64,000 bases of DNA from Clostridia bacterium (GCA_029055875.1 JAIDCJ010000006.1:1-64000); one strand, 5' to 3'; positions 15,739-24,295 are shown, counted from the first letter of the stretch. Program-made: numbers and translations. Notes: generated by a model not told the origin, from the letters alone.

Positions 15739-17451
15739 ATGTCGTTCAGCACTTTCTCCAAAGATATTACTGCAAATATGTACACGAGCGTGGAGAATCA
15801 ATTCATTACAAAATATCTGCCGCAGGCAGACGGCGACTGCGTACGCGCCTATCTCTACGGTCTGTATCTTTGCCAATGTGCGGAAGATTTCGATGCCGCA
15901 AGCGCGGCAAAGCTTCTGGGCATTCCGCTTGAAAAGCTTGTGGAAATTTTCGTATTTTGGGAAGAGTGCGACCTCGTGCGCATTCTCTCGCGTAATCCTC
16001 TCTACGTGGAATATCTGCCCGTAAATGCCGCCGTCGGAAAGCCGAAATCTATCCGCCCCGAAAAATACGCGCAGTTTAACCGCGAATTTTACAAGTTATT
16101 GCAGCGTGCGAACACCGATTTCAAACCCTACGAAATTCAGCGCATTCTCGAATTCCTCGAAAACAATCCCATGCAACAGCAGGCGTTTTTGCTCGTTGCG
16201 GAATACTGTTTCAAAAAGGACGGCGAGAAGCTCTCTGCAAGCCATATCTTAAACAAAGCAAACAAACTCTGTAAGGAGCGGAAATATACTTACGAACAAG
16301 TAGAGCAGGATTTAGCGGATTTCAACCTCCACGAAAAAGAGCTTAGAAAGATTTTCGTGCTTCTCGGTATTTACCGCAAGCCGCAGGAGAGCGACTACGA
16401 CTTCCTCGATAAATGGAGCGCGCAGGGGCTTGAAATCAATGCGGTATATGCGTGCGCCGAAGCGCTGAAAAAAGGTTCTCTTTCCACGCTTGACTCTCTT
16501 GCTATGGAGCTCGTAGAAAAGGACGCCCTCACGGAAAGTGAAGCACGGGAATACTTAAAACGGCGGGAAGAGCTTACCGATATCGTTTTCAAGACGGCAC
16601 GCAAGCTTGGCGTGAAAGTGCAAAATCCCCGCGCATACAGCGAGGCATACGCAGAAAAATGGCTGGAACACGGATACGACGAAGAGAGCCTTCTTCAAAT
16701 TGCTTCCCTTTGCTTGAAGCTCGGCTACGCTTTCTCCGAGATGGATCATCTCATTGACAAGCTCTACGGCGAAGGAATCGTGGACGATGCAGGCGTAAAG
16801 ATGTATTGTGCGGCGCAGGAGAAACAACTGCGGCTCATTCAGCGCATACAGTCCGTATGCGGCGTAGTAAAAAAGACGCAGTCTGCGCTTGATATGGTTT
16901 CCGCTTGGCAGAGCTGGAATTTTTCGGAAGAAATGATTATGGAGGCGGCGCGCCGAAGTGCAAACGCCTCGGCCCCTCTCCCCTATATGAATAAGCTCCT
17001 TTCCGAATGGAAACGGTTAGACGTTTACACAATCAGCGAAATCCCCGAAAAAATATCTACTTCTTCTGCTTCGCACGATTACCGTTCGGAAGCGGCAATC
17101 GCTGCGGACATGAGAACGAGCCGCGAACGCTACTACGCGGAGCTTCAACAAAAGGCAATCGCGATAGCGGAAAAAGCACGCGCCCTTGCGGAGAAAGACG
17201 AGGCGTTCAAAACAGCGGAATCCATTCTCAAAAAGGGAGAAATCGAACTGGCACGAGCGGAAATTTACGCGCCTGACACGGTGAAAGATATACAAGCAAA
17301 ATTAAGCGAAGCGAATAAGGCACGAACGGAAGCGCTCACAAGATTGCATTTAACGGACGAAGACCTGCAACCTAAATTCCGTTGTACGAAATGCTCGGAC
17401 ACGGGCTTCCTACCCAGCGGAAAAATGTGTGACTGTTACAAAGAAGAATAA
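15739..17451 (+). CDS. DnaD-domain primosome protein with a DnaI-like Cys tail
   Basis: The 570-aa product has an N-terminal winged-helix-like part (about 1-95) and two DnaD/DnaB2-type helical domains (about 110-210 and 225-420, each with helical YxxxxxxxWxxxG-like motifs). A charged coiled region rich in Glu/Ala (about 450-535) follows. The last 24 residues contain C549, C552, C564 and C566 in a CTKCSDTGF...CDC arrangement, like the zinc element at the start of DnaI/DnaC helicase loaders. DnaD proteins act in replication restart and initiation. GGAGG lies seven bases before the ATG. No AAA+ loader gene follows, since ylmC is convergent. Confidence 0.75.
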   Translation: MSFSTFSKDITANMYTSVENQFITKYLPQADGDCVRAYLYGLYLCQCAEDFDAASAAKLLGIPLEKLVEIFVFWEECDLVRILSRNPLYVEYLPVNAAVGKPKSIRPEKYAQFNREFYKLLQRANTDFKPYEIQRILEFLENNPMQQQAFLLVAEYCFKKDGEKLSASHILNKANKLCKERKYTYEQVEQDLADFNLHEKELRKIFVLLGIYRKPQESDYDFLDKWSAQGLEINAVYACAEALKKGSLSTLDSLAMELVEKDALTESEAREYLKRREELTDIVFKTARKLGVKVQNPRAYSEAYAEKWLEHGYDEESLLQIASLCLKLGYAFSEMDHLIDKLYGEGIVDDAGVKMYCAAQEKQLRLIQRIQSVCGVVKKTQSALDMVSAWQSWNFSEEMIMEAARRSANASAPLPYMNKLLSEWKRLDVYTISEIPEKISTSSASHDYRSEAAIAADMRTSRERYYAELQQKAIAIAEKARALAEKDEAFKTAESILKKGEIELARAEIYAPDTVKDIQAKLSEANKARTEALTRLHLTDEDLQPKFRCTKCSDTGFLPSGKMCDCYKEE

Positions 17452-17490
17452 TAATTAAAACGCACCGCATAAGCAGTGCGTTTTAATTAT
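17451..17490. terminator. bidirectional terminator between the dnaD-like gene and ylmC
   Basis: The arms ATAATTAAAACGCAC (17451-17465) and GTGCGTTTTAATTAT (17476-17490) are perfectly complementary with a 10-base loop. The A-rich and T-rich flanks make it work for both converging genes. It overlaps the last bases of both reading frames. Confidence 0.75.
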
Positions 17491-17870
17491 TATTCATAAT
17501 CTCCGTAATCGCGGCGGTCGTAATACTGCGACTGATAACGCGGCTGAGGCGGTGGCGGATAGTTTGACGGCGGGCGTTGCGGCGGGTTATTCTGCGGCGG
17601 ACAATTCTCCCACTTATCTTTCTTTTTATCGGGCGGGGGCGCACAGTTGAGCTCCACGAGAATGACGTCTATCCCGATTTTTTTTATTTGTCTTAACTCG
17701 ATAAATAACTCGCTTTTGCCCCAATGAAAGCCTCTCCCGCCCGGCACCACAATGCCGAGCGTTTTCCCTTCGGGAAAGGTAAACACAACGTTACATACCT
17801 TACCGAGCCGCTTACCGTCGAGGAGATTTATTACCTCTTTCTTTTTTAGTTCCTGAAAACTTGTTTCCAC
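17490..17870 (-). CDS. YlmC/YmxH family PRC-barrel sporulation protein
   Basis: The 126-aa product begins METSFQELKKKEVINLLDGKRLGKVCNVVF, a YlmC/YmxH-type PRC-barrel (residues about 5-75), with GRGFHWGKSELFIELRQIKKIG-like continuation. In spore formers this family is associated with sporulation, though its molecular role is unclear. The last 50 residues are an added Pro/Asn/Tyr-rich disordered tail ending in YYDRRDYGDYE, which the short family members lack. The bidirectional terminator at 17451-17490 overlaps its stop codon. Confidence 0.75.
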   Translation of the reverse strand: METSFQELKKKEVINLLDGKRLGKVCNVVFTFPEGKTLGIVVPGGRGFHWGKSELFIELRQIKKIGIDVILVELNCAPPPDKKKDKWENCPPQNNPPQRPPSNYPPPPQPRYQSQYYDRRDYGDYE

Positions 17871-17925
17871 ACTTTTATTGTATGTAAGCGGCCCCGAAAT
17901 CTTTACACATTTTTAGAAACCCGCT

Positions 17926-17979
17926 GTAGAGATTACTTCGCCTAACGACTCGTGCCGCCTTGGGCGGGGCGAACTCCGC
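17926..17979. repeat. tRNA-associated hairpin repeat, copy 2
   Basis: The copy reads GAGATTACTTCGCC, a short variable piece, then TCGTGCCGCCTTGGGCGGGG and CGAACTCC. TTCGCC near the start pairs with GGCGAA near the end, and GCCGCC...GGCGG forms an inner hairpin. It matches copy 3 at 24328 over nearly the whole conserved part. These two copies flank the AT-rich island. Confidence 0.65.
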
Positions 17980-18006
17980 AGGAATTCAAACTGCTTACAA
18001 TATACC

Positions 18007-18043
18007 AAAAAGTAGCCATGAGCTTTGCTCATGGCTACTTTTT
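18007..18043. terminator. strong hairpin terminator at the island border
   Basis: The 17-base arms at 18007-18023 and 18027-18043 are perfectly complementary (core AGTAGCCATGAGC) with a TTT loop. An A-run precedes and a T-run ends the stem, so it can terminate from either side. It separates ylmC and the repeat from the ABC-3C operon. Confidence 0.7.
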
Positions 18044-18176
18044 GTGTAGAGTACCCAAAATGGATGCCAAAACTTTTTGAACAGAAGGTGTTAATGGTTC
18101 ATATTACCGCCCTATATGCATTGTTCAAGCACCCTTCTTTGTTCAATGTACAATACTTAGCTACATTTATAATTTT

Positions 18177-20135
18177 TTATAGCCATTCTTGAGGGATTAA
18201 TTTTTCATCGCCTCTCCATTTTGCCACTAGATACACAGAATCTATGTCTCCCCAAATATCATCGTCCGCATGTTCGGTAACGATGATTTGAATAGATGCT
18301 TTTGTTTGCTTTAAGAAGGCATCATAGCATGTAAATATCTTTTTCACCGCTTCTTTGTCTTCGTCTTTAAAAATCGCAGCGCCCACATCTTCTTTATTTG
18401 TTCGTTGTGGAAAATATGCCTGGCTTGGTTGATCAAAAATTATAAAATTGGGGACCATAACACCGCCTTTTTCTTGGAAAAATTGTTGAAAGGCTAGAAT
18501 GGTAGCTATATGATACGACAACCAATTGGATGCGCTTCCTATCTCCCACAAATAATCATCTCGACCCGCAAGAGTTTTTACTTTAATCGTCAAGTCTTTA
18601 ATTAAAAACTCAACAGGATTATCAGGATATTCAGCGTCAAGATTTTTGATGATTTCACCAATCCTTTGATTGATATATCTAATAGCCGCATCCTGTTTTC
18701 TTCGAATTTCTAATTCGTTTACTGTGCTAGAGAGCTCCTCTATCTTCTTAGATAACTTTGCAATTTTGCTTTCGAGCTCACTATCTTTTCCGATTTTATT
18801 AAGAGTCTGTAAGCTCGATTCCAACCGACCTAAAAAACGAGATATACTGGAAAGAGTATATTTCTTATCTGCATTGCGATTCAAAATTCCGCTTTCTTCA
18901 GCGATCCTCTTTCTTATTGCTACTAATTCCTCTGAATATGCGGCTATGTCACTTTGAACAATTTGCAATTCTCTTTCAAACGCCGCAGGCATTGTTTTAA
19001 TATTTTCTGTTGTCTTTTCGATCTCTGCAATAGCATCACAAAGCGAATTTAATTCCTCTGTTGCTTCGGAATGAACATTATTGCAAAAAGGACATACCCC
19101 ATCCTGCTTTACCATGTTTTTAAGCCATGTAGATATTTCTAAACGCTGCATTTTTATTTTTAATGAGTGTTCGTAATCGCCAAGTGCCCCCTTTAATTGA
19201 AGCATTTCAGTATGACGTTTTTGCAGAAAAAAAAGTCGAGAAGATAAATCCTGTTCTTTTTTTCTTAAGGATATTATTTCAGAAGAAAGATCCTTAATGC
19301 ATGAAGAATCAATTAATGAATCATTATCATTCTTGCTTGCGATTTTAGAAAGTAAAACTAATTGCTCATCAAATGTCAACCCATTAGTATCATAATCAGC
19401 AATGAGTCCCAATTCCTTAGCTTGTACTAGCCAAGTTTGCACTTCGCTTTTCCAACTTTCGGCAATATCTTTTATTGAATTTAAATCTCTCTGACAGCGC
19501 TCTTTCTGCTTTTTTAATCTTTCTAATTCTTGACGAGCCGCCAAAATTTTTGGAGTAACCGCCCCTAAAACATAAGGAAAAATATTTATTAATTTTTGAC
19601 GGTTTTCCATTGTATCAGCCTTATAAAACATAACATCGGCATTGGCAACAATATTTTGTGGCTGAAACAAAAAAGCTTTAAAATCCCTATAAGATGGGCG
19701 TGCAAAAAAACTGTTTCCATCTATAACATCAAGCGCCAAGAATGACATTGAAAATAATTCATTAAGAATATAGTTTATTTCATTACAAGTTGTATTCGAT
19801 TCAATAGTATTAGGAATTTCAACTTTTTTTCCGCGAGAAATAAACATTTCACCCGTACTCGCTAATTTCCCTGGTTCTTTTCGGCACAAAAGTATCTGTT
19901 CATTTTCTGTCGAAAACAATACACCAAACCAAGCAGTCGCCCTTCTTATTGTATCTACAGGAATGGTACATTTATCGGATCCCAAGCAATAATCAATTAT
20001 TGGAATAATGGCGGACTTCCCCGTACGAGATGCACCAGTAATAATATTTATTTTATCGGGTTTGAACTCTACAATTCTATAACAAAACTCCGCTTTTTTA
20101 GGCCAAAGTATTATTTTATCAATACAAAATTTCAT
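18177..20135 (-). CDS. ABC-3C system ATPase (DUF3732, SMC/Rad50-like)
   Basis: A 652-aa SMC-like ABC ATPase: Walker A GASRTGKS at 34-41, coiled coils about 200-345 and 385-490, and a zinc-hook motif CPFC at 348-351. An ABC signature region lies near 533-550 and Walker B IIFDQPSQ at 565-572, where the usual DE is DQ, as is typical of DUF3732. A switch His is in TEHADDD (about 622). The family is the ATPase of three-component ABC conflict systems. It is the third gene of the operon, one base after the middle component. The ATPase is inferred to sense invader DNA or nucleoprotein and to license the effector. GC is visibly lower than in the host genes. Confidence 0.85.
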   Translation of the reverse strand: MKFCIDKIILWPKKAEFCYRIVEFKPDKINIITGASRTGKSAIIPIIDYCLGSDKCTIPVDTIRRATAWFGVLFSTENEQILLCRKEPGKLASTGEMFISRGKKVEIPNTIESNTTCNEINYILNELFSMSFLALDVIDGNSFFARPSYRDFKAFLFQPQNIVANADVMFYKADTMENRQKLINIFPYVLGAVTPKILAARQELERLKKQKERCQRDLNSIKDIAESWKSEVQTWLVQAKELGLIADYDTNGLTFDEQLVLLSKIASKNDNDSLIDSSCIKDLSSEIISLRKKEQDLSSRLFFLQKRHTEMLQLKGALGDYEHSLKIKMQRLEISTWLKNMVKQDGVCPFCNNVHSEATEELNSLCDAIAEIEKTTENIKTMPAAFERELQIVQSDIAAYSEELVAIRKRIAEESGILNRNADKKYTLSSISRFLGRLESSLQTLNKIGKDSELESKIAKLSKKIEELSSTVNELEIRRKQDAAIRYINQRIGEIIKNLDAEYPDNPVEFLIKDLTIKVKTLAGRDDYLWEIGSASNWLSYHIATILAFQQFFQEKGGVMVPNFIIFDQPSQAYFPQRTNKEDVGAAIFKDEDKEAVKKIFTCYDAFLKQTKASIQIIVTEHADDDIWGDIDSVYLVAKWRGDEKLIPQEWL

Positions 20136-20136
20136 C

Positions 20137-20628
20137 TTAAAACCTCACCTTCAACCATTCACAAATTTCCGTCAATGACATCTCTCCACACCAGGCGCCC
20201 AATTTCTCGGCAGAGTCCAAAAGCATTTTTGCCTCAGAAGATAAACCATCCGGACGAGACTCACTTAACGGATATACCATTGCGGAGGCGGTATCTATAT
20301 AATACAAATTAGTAGATAGACCAATATTAAATGATCTTAATGTTTCCGCGCGTAAAGCGATAGCTGAATTATTTATTGAATAAAGTTCATCATTCCTTTT
20401 TTCTTTAAATAATTTTTCTGATACCTTTGATAAACCAGTGTAACGTTGAGTTTTATAAATAGTAGTACATAAATTTTTTTTATAAATTATAGGTAATACT
20501 AAAAAAAGAAGCGAAAAAGGAACTGGCTCATAATTAACAGATTTATAACCACAAACAAATCTCCAAAGTATTGTGGCTCCAAGAGCGGGATTCTGAACTT
20601 GATATACTTCTTGAATTTGATTATCCAT
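20137..20628 (-). CDS. ABC-3C system middle component
   Basis: The 163-aa protein matches the small 'three component ABC system middle component' by position and by its N-terminal pattern QNPALGATILWRFVCGY, then a PVPFSLLFLVLPIIY strand-helix segment. A compact helical C-terminus ends in the SLTEICEWLKVRF helix. It overlaps the effector gene by 8 bases and precedes the ATPase gene by one. Its role is thought to be structural, linking effector and ATPase; no catalytic motif is seen. Confidence 0.75.
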   Translation of the reverse strand: MDNQIQEVYQVQNPALGATILWRFVCGYKSVNYEPVPFSLLFLVLPIIYKKNLCTTIYKTQRYTGLSKVSEKLFKEKRNDELYSINNSAIALRAETLRSFNIGLSTNLYYIDTASAMVYPLSESRPDGLSSEAKMLLDSAEKLGAWCGEMSLTEICEWLKVRF

Positions 20629-21823
20629 CTTTATCTTGTTCCTCTAATAATTTAACATAATTTGAATGCCAACCAATTTCAGGCTTGTTGCTTGGTTCAT
20701 TTGCCAAGGAATGTAACCGACCGCTACCAAAGAAACATGGTACCTCGCTATCTTGTAATTTTTGATTTAAGGCTTCCTTTTGACATTTAATATACAGAGC
20801 TTGTCCCTTTTGAATATCATCATCATATTCAATACGTTCATTAGAGCGCTTTTCGAGGTCCCAAATTCTTTTTAGTTTGTCATCATAGGCTTTAAAACTA
20901 TGATTGGATACTAGCCCTTTTTCTGACCACAAGGTAATTTCTGATTTCGTTCGCAAATAATCACTTGCCGCTTCAAAAATTCCAGTTGTGTCAAGTGATA
21001 TAAATTCTAATTGTTTTATATATGTATCGTGCCGCTTCACCTCTATACCAGTCTCTGCATCATTCGGTTCTGTCGAAACCGCACTAAGAATTGATCTTAT
21101 ATCTCTTCCCCGTATCTCTTTATATAATTCCTTTCTATATTCTTCCGAAGATATATAAGCTGGTTTATTTTCTTTGGTAAACTGGTGAATTCGTTCCTGT
21201 ACCCATCCAAGCATTGCAAAAAAAAGTTCATCCTTATATTCAGGAGGAATCGCTTGCTTGGCAAATTTATTTTCCAATTCTGCATCATACGAATCTTCAT
21301 GAATTTCTATCACTAGACTCATAATTATCTTTGTAAAGATATCTTTGTTTTCAGCGGCAAAGCAATATTTTACGTACAATTTACACTCGTCAGAAACATT
21401 TGGCTCAACGCTTTCTCCGTCAAATAATTCATTGCGAGCATCTTCTAAAGCCCTCTCTGCTTCGTCTTCAGTACGAGCCGCCGCAAAAGATTGGGCAATG
21501 GATCCTATAGATAAATAGTGAGAAGATACAATTAGATACTTCAATGTCATTCGTTTTGGATCAATCATACCATCTTTAATGTATTTACACCAATTATATA
21601 TTGTCTTCCAAAATACGACTGCTTTATTTGATGAAGGATTATTGCTTGATAACACACTTTTTGTTTGTTCTGCAATGATTTCTGATTCAGTCTCAATTGC
21701 TACATCATCAATTGCCTCAATGCTAACAACTCTATCGTCAAACGATATCAACTCAAACAAGGCATGACGCACTTGTAACAAATATCCTTCTAATTTATCT
21801 GGAACATGTGTCCTATCCCCCAT
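20621..21823 (-). CDS. ABC-3C system effector with nuclease-type N-terminal domain
   Basis: The 400-aa first gene of the operon. The N-terminus has GYLLQVRHALFELI followed by E36, D39-D40 and EQTK at 52-55. This is the E-xx-DD...QxK arrangement of Cap4/DUF4297-like dsDNA nucleases of the PD-(D/E)xK class. The WKTIYNWCKYIKDG helix comes next. The rest (about 150-400) is a helical ABC-3C-type C-terminal domain carrying SIGSIAQSF and EWKKRSNERIEY-like segments. The family is thought to cut DNA when released by the ATPase. Start: ATG with GAGGAGGAG five bases upstream. The nuclease assignment is by motif only. Confidence 0.7.
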   Translation of the reverse strand: MGDRTHVPDKLEGYLLQVRHALFELISFDDRVVSIEAIDDVAIETESEIIAEQTKSVLSSNNPSSNKAVVFWKTIYNWCKYIKDGMIDPKRMTLKYLIVSSHYLSIGSIAQSFAAARTEDEAERALEDARNELFDGESVEPNVSDECKLYVKYCFAAENKDIFTKIIMSLVIEIHEDSYDAELENKFAKQAIPPEYKDELFFAMLGWVQERIHQFTKENKPAYISSEEYRKELYKEIRGRDIRSILSAVSTEPNDAETGIEVKRHDTYIKQLEFISLDTTGIFEAASDYLRTKSEITLWSEKGLVSNHSFKAYDDKLKRIWDLEKRSNERIEYDDDIQKGQALYIKCQKEALNQKLQDSEVPCFFGSGRLHSLANEPSNKPEIGWHSNYVKLLEEQDKDG

Positions 21824-21889
21824 TCTCTCCTCCTCTGCGTTTGATCATTATAAATCAGATAGGTTCATTAACTCTATATATTTAATTTA

Positions 21890-21917
21890 TTATAACAAAA
21901 CAAGGACAAAAAATCAA
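21890..21917 (-). promoter_or_regulatory. promoter of the ABC-3C operon
   Basis: On the minus strand TTGATT (21912-21917) and TATAAT (21890-21895) are 16 bases apart, with TG one base before the -10 (extended -10). The predicted leader is about 60 bases. No operator palindrome is obvious. Confidence 0.5.
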
Positions 21918-22053
21918 GCAGATACAATTTAAACCAAGTAAAATATGAATTTCATATTAAAGCAATGGTTCGTCTTTAATTCTAAGCAAATACATTTTGA
22001 TTTCTGGCATTTATCCTACTTTTTTTGTTACACTATACGAGGAGGATTATAAC

Positions 22054-22296
22054 ATGAATCAAATCCTCAAAAGAAACACAACAGACAGCACTCAAACTTT
22101 AATGCTTAAACATATAATTCCATCATCGCATTCTTTTACGCAAACAGCTATTACACTCTCCCAAATTCACATGGTTTTCTCCGCCGTAAAAATAAAAAAC
22201 ATCTGCTTTGGCTATCAACCCACATTTTTCACATTTCACCCAACGTGTTCCCATCGAGTCATAGACCGGATAATCTTGTTGCTCAATTTTTGCTAA
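22054..22296 (+). pseudogene. orphan start: strong RBS and ATG running into antisense of the CoiA-like gene
   Basis: GAGGAGGATTATAAC precedes an ATG and an 80-codon frame beginning MNQILKRNTTDSTQ. After about 23 codons it becomes the antisense of the CoiA-like gene, so most of it cannot be native coding sequence. It may be the 5' stub of a gene cut off by an insertion. Alternatively the signal is chance, since its reverse complement contains TGTTATAAT, an extended -10 on the minus strand. Confidence 0.25.
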
Positions 22297-23295
22297 AATT
22301 TCAAGTTTAAGCTCTTCATCCGTTTTTTCCTGTTCAGTTTGATTGCTAACCTTCTTTATACCAAAGTAAAAGCCTCCATTCGAATGGGTTGCTGGGGTAT
22401 CAACTCCTAACAAGCCATCTTCTAACTTTTTTGATTCACAATCGAGTTTAGTTTTCTCATCTATTTCTCTCTGTTTTTTGCTCTCCTCCAACATTTTTTG
22501 ATAACGCAACTTTTGTTCCTCTTCTCGCTTACGTTGCTCAATAATCCTCGTTTCCTTTATGATTTGCCAATCAATAAACCGAGCATCAAATCCATTGATG
22601 GAAAGATTCAAATTATCTAACGTAAGATCTGTTATAGTACCAGTTTCTTCATATAAGCAATCTAAAGAAGTGAAATACTTATCTCCATAATTCTTCTTAT
22701 CCAGCCTATATTGCGCAACTCTCTCACAATCCGAATCAATAATTAAGAGATCATTATTATCCAATTCATTCAAAGCAAATCGTTTTATAAAATATGTTTG
22801 ATTTTCTTGAAACACCCTATCTATTTCGTCTATCACTATCCATTTAACTTTCATATTTTGTTCATAATATTGTTTTAAAAGTGATTCTACTCTAATCGCC
22901 AACAAACGATTAGACGCCAATTCCACGGCCAAACTTTTTCCATCTGGAGACGTAAAAAGAAGATGTGAGTAATGATGTGGAAGTAATTTTTTCTCCATTT
23001 GAACATTATAGCCCAAAGAGATTAAATGGTTATAAACATTTTTTTTAATTCGACGAATCAGCTCAGTGTTTTGTTTGTCAAATAAAGCATAATCACAGTG
23101 AAGATTGTTTCTATGTGCAAAATACGCTTCTTTCTTTTCCCCATGACAATAGCGCAAAGCTCTATGCTCACAATCGGGATCTGGGCATAACAGTTCCTTA
23201 TGCGCACTAGCCAAACGAATTTGTTTTTCGAATTCATAATTTTTAGAAATTTCTAATGCAAGCAACAAATTGTCCTTATAAATTGCGTTCTCCAT
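22123..23295 (-). CDS. CoiA-like nuclease with zinc-binding ends
   Basis: The 390-aa protein resembles competence protein CoiA. The N-terminal zinc element has C37, C42, C50 and H61 (CPDPDCEHR...CHG...FAHR). A nuclease-like core around 95-160 follows, where LAVELASNRL and KVKWIVID resemble the CoiA VEIQ...WIL segments. A Glu/Lys-rich coiled coil (about 245-300) separates this from a C-terminal treble-clef-like CxxC...CxxC (355, 358, 381, 384). CoiA proteins are linked to recombination of incoming DNA; island-borne relatives may act in defence or mobile-element biology. It lies 300 bases upstream of the ABC-3C operon in the same AT-rich island. Confidence 0.6.
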   Translation of the reverse strand: MENAIYKDNLLLALEISKNYEFEKQIRLASAHKELLCPDPDCEHRALRYCHGEKKEAYFAHRNNLHCDYALFDKQNTELIRRIKKNVYNHLISLGYNVQMEKKLLPHHYSHLLFTSPDGKSLAVELASNRLLAIRVESLLKQYYEQNMKVKWIVIDEIDRVFQENQTYFIKRFALNELDNNDLLIIDSDCERVAQYRLDKKNYGDKYFTSLDCLYEETGTITDLTLDNLNLSINGFDARFIDWQIIKETRIIEQRKREEEQKLRYQKMLEESKKQREIDEKTKLDCESKKLEDGLLGVDTPATHSNGGFYFGIKKVSNQTEQEKTDEELKLEILAKIEQQDYPVYDSMGTRWVKCEKCGLIAKADVFYFYGGENHVNLGECNSCLRKRMR

Positions 23296-23376
23296 ATTTA
23301 ACTAAGTTCCTTTTATATGATTCAGTTATGGAATTGAATACACTTTTCCACACAATATAAGCTCAAAAATTGAGAA

Positions 23377-23961
23377 CTACCCCTGTAGCAATAAACATCT
23401 AGCAATTATCATTTTTGATAATTCATATCTTTTTTCTGGAAATAACCAAGTTATGAAATCAATTGCTATCTCATGATGAGCGAATGTTCCCCCGCCTTTA
23501 CCTTGCTTGGAAGTCAATCCTTTTGCATTCGTATTTTCAATCCATATTTTAGATGTCAATGTAAAAGACGGCTCTTTGCTCTTATTAATTAATCTCTCCG
23601 CTTCTTCATAATTAAAATCTGGATTATGTTCTTTTTCCCATAAACATAGTAATTTCAAAGTTTTGACATCGCGCAACCACGATTGAATAATATAACTTGG
23701 ATTTGCCTCATCTTGCCTCTTGGCTATTTCAGTTAAAGAATATTTTAAATCATCTTTATGTTTTAAATGCTCCAAGTCTAATGATAACAGAGCATATCGC
23801 TCATTTGTTTCTAAATTTTTGTAAATATTATCTTTAGCACTTTGCCGAAAAAATTCAGCATCTTCATCCGATACATACGCCCGTTCTTGCAATTCCCTTG
23901 TTGTACGTTCTACCCTATCCAAATATTCTGCTATTGCGGCTTCATACATTTCCAAACTCAT
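23377..23961 (-). CDS. KilA-N domain protein (possibly C-terminally truncated)
   Basis: The 194-aa protein carries a KilA-N DNA-binding domain at about 73-190. Visible pieces are SLTEIAKRQ, QSWLRDVKTLKLLCLWEKEHNP, then FTLTSKIWIENTNAKGL, GGGTFAHHEIAIDFITWL and a last helix. Bacterial KilA-N proteins usually continue another 80-100 residues after this helix, but this one stops at LLQG, so it may be shortened. KilA-N proteins are common in phages and defence islands as DNA-binding regulators. The N-terminus (1-70) is an unusual coiled, charged region. An extended -10 promoter and GAGG site lie upstream. Confidence 0.7.
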   Translation of the reverse strand: MSLEMYEAAIAEYLDRVERTTRELQERAYVSDEDAEFFRQSAKDNIYKNLETNERYALLSLDLEHLKHKDDLKYSLTEIAKRQDEANPSYIIQSWLRDVKTLKLLCLWEKEHNPDFNYEEAERLINKSKEPSFTLTSKIWIENTNAKGLTSKQGKGGGTFAHHEIAIDFITWLFPEKRYELSKMIIARCLLLQG

Positions 23962-23990
23962 ATAATATACCTCGACAAATATTATAACAT

Positions 23991-23999
23991 ATTCCTTCT
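23991..23999 (-). promoter_or_regulatory. extended -10 promoter of the KilA-N gene
   Basis: On the minus strand TGTTATAAT (-10 TATAAT at 23991-23996) sits about 30 bases before the ATG, followed by GAGG at an appropriate distance. No good -35 is seen, which fits an extended -10 promoter. From here to 24170 the sequence is AT-rich with no further structure. Confidence 0.45.
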
Positions 24000-24172
24000 A
24001 CAAAGAAAAGCAAAAAAATAATAACCCACTTATTTTTATGTTTTAATTTGGTTTATTCTAATAAAACCTAATTATTTTTATGTTTACAATTTAATATCTG
24101 AAAATTATTGTTTCTCTATCGTCAAAAAACAACTTAATCCTACATATATCCTATGTTTAGGCTAAAAAAACG

Positions 24173-24214
24173 AAAAAAGTCGCATTTGTCTTTCGACAAA
24201 ATACGACTTTTTTC
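24173..24214 (-). terminator. terminator of tRNA-Arg
   Basis: The arms AAAAAAGTCGCATTTGTC and GACAAAATACGACTTTTTT form a long stem with one mismatch around a short loop. On the minus strand it follows the tRNA by a few bases and ends in T-rich sequence. Confidence 0.7.
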
Positions 24215-24218
24215 GACT

Positions 24219-24295
24219 GGTGCACCGTAAGAGATTCGAACTCCTGGCCTTCGGTTCCGTAGACCGACGCTATATCCAGCTTAGCTAACGGTGCA
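24219..24295 (-). tRNA. tRNA-Arg (anticodon ACG)
   Basis: The acceptor GCACCGT pairs with ACGGTGC, followed by A and an encoded CCA. The anticodon arm TCGGT-CTACGGA-ACCGA gives ACG, which reads CGN codons after A34 deamination. The T-loop is TTCGAAT. It is the right-hand border of the AT-rich island, and a partial tRNA-Arg relic lies about 80 bases upstream. Confidence 0.92.

Larger units (their letters stand above)
17871..18176. other. gene-free interval at the left edge of the accessory island
   Basis: These 306 bases hold the ylmC upstream region, one copy of the hairpin repeat (17926-17979) and a strong hairpin (18007-18043). About 130 AT-rich bases downstream of the ABC-3C ATPase stop show no recognisable structure. 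No reading frame is convincing. Confidence 0.5.
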
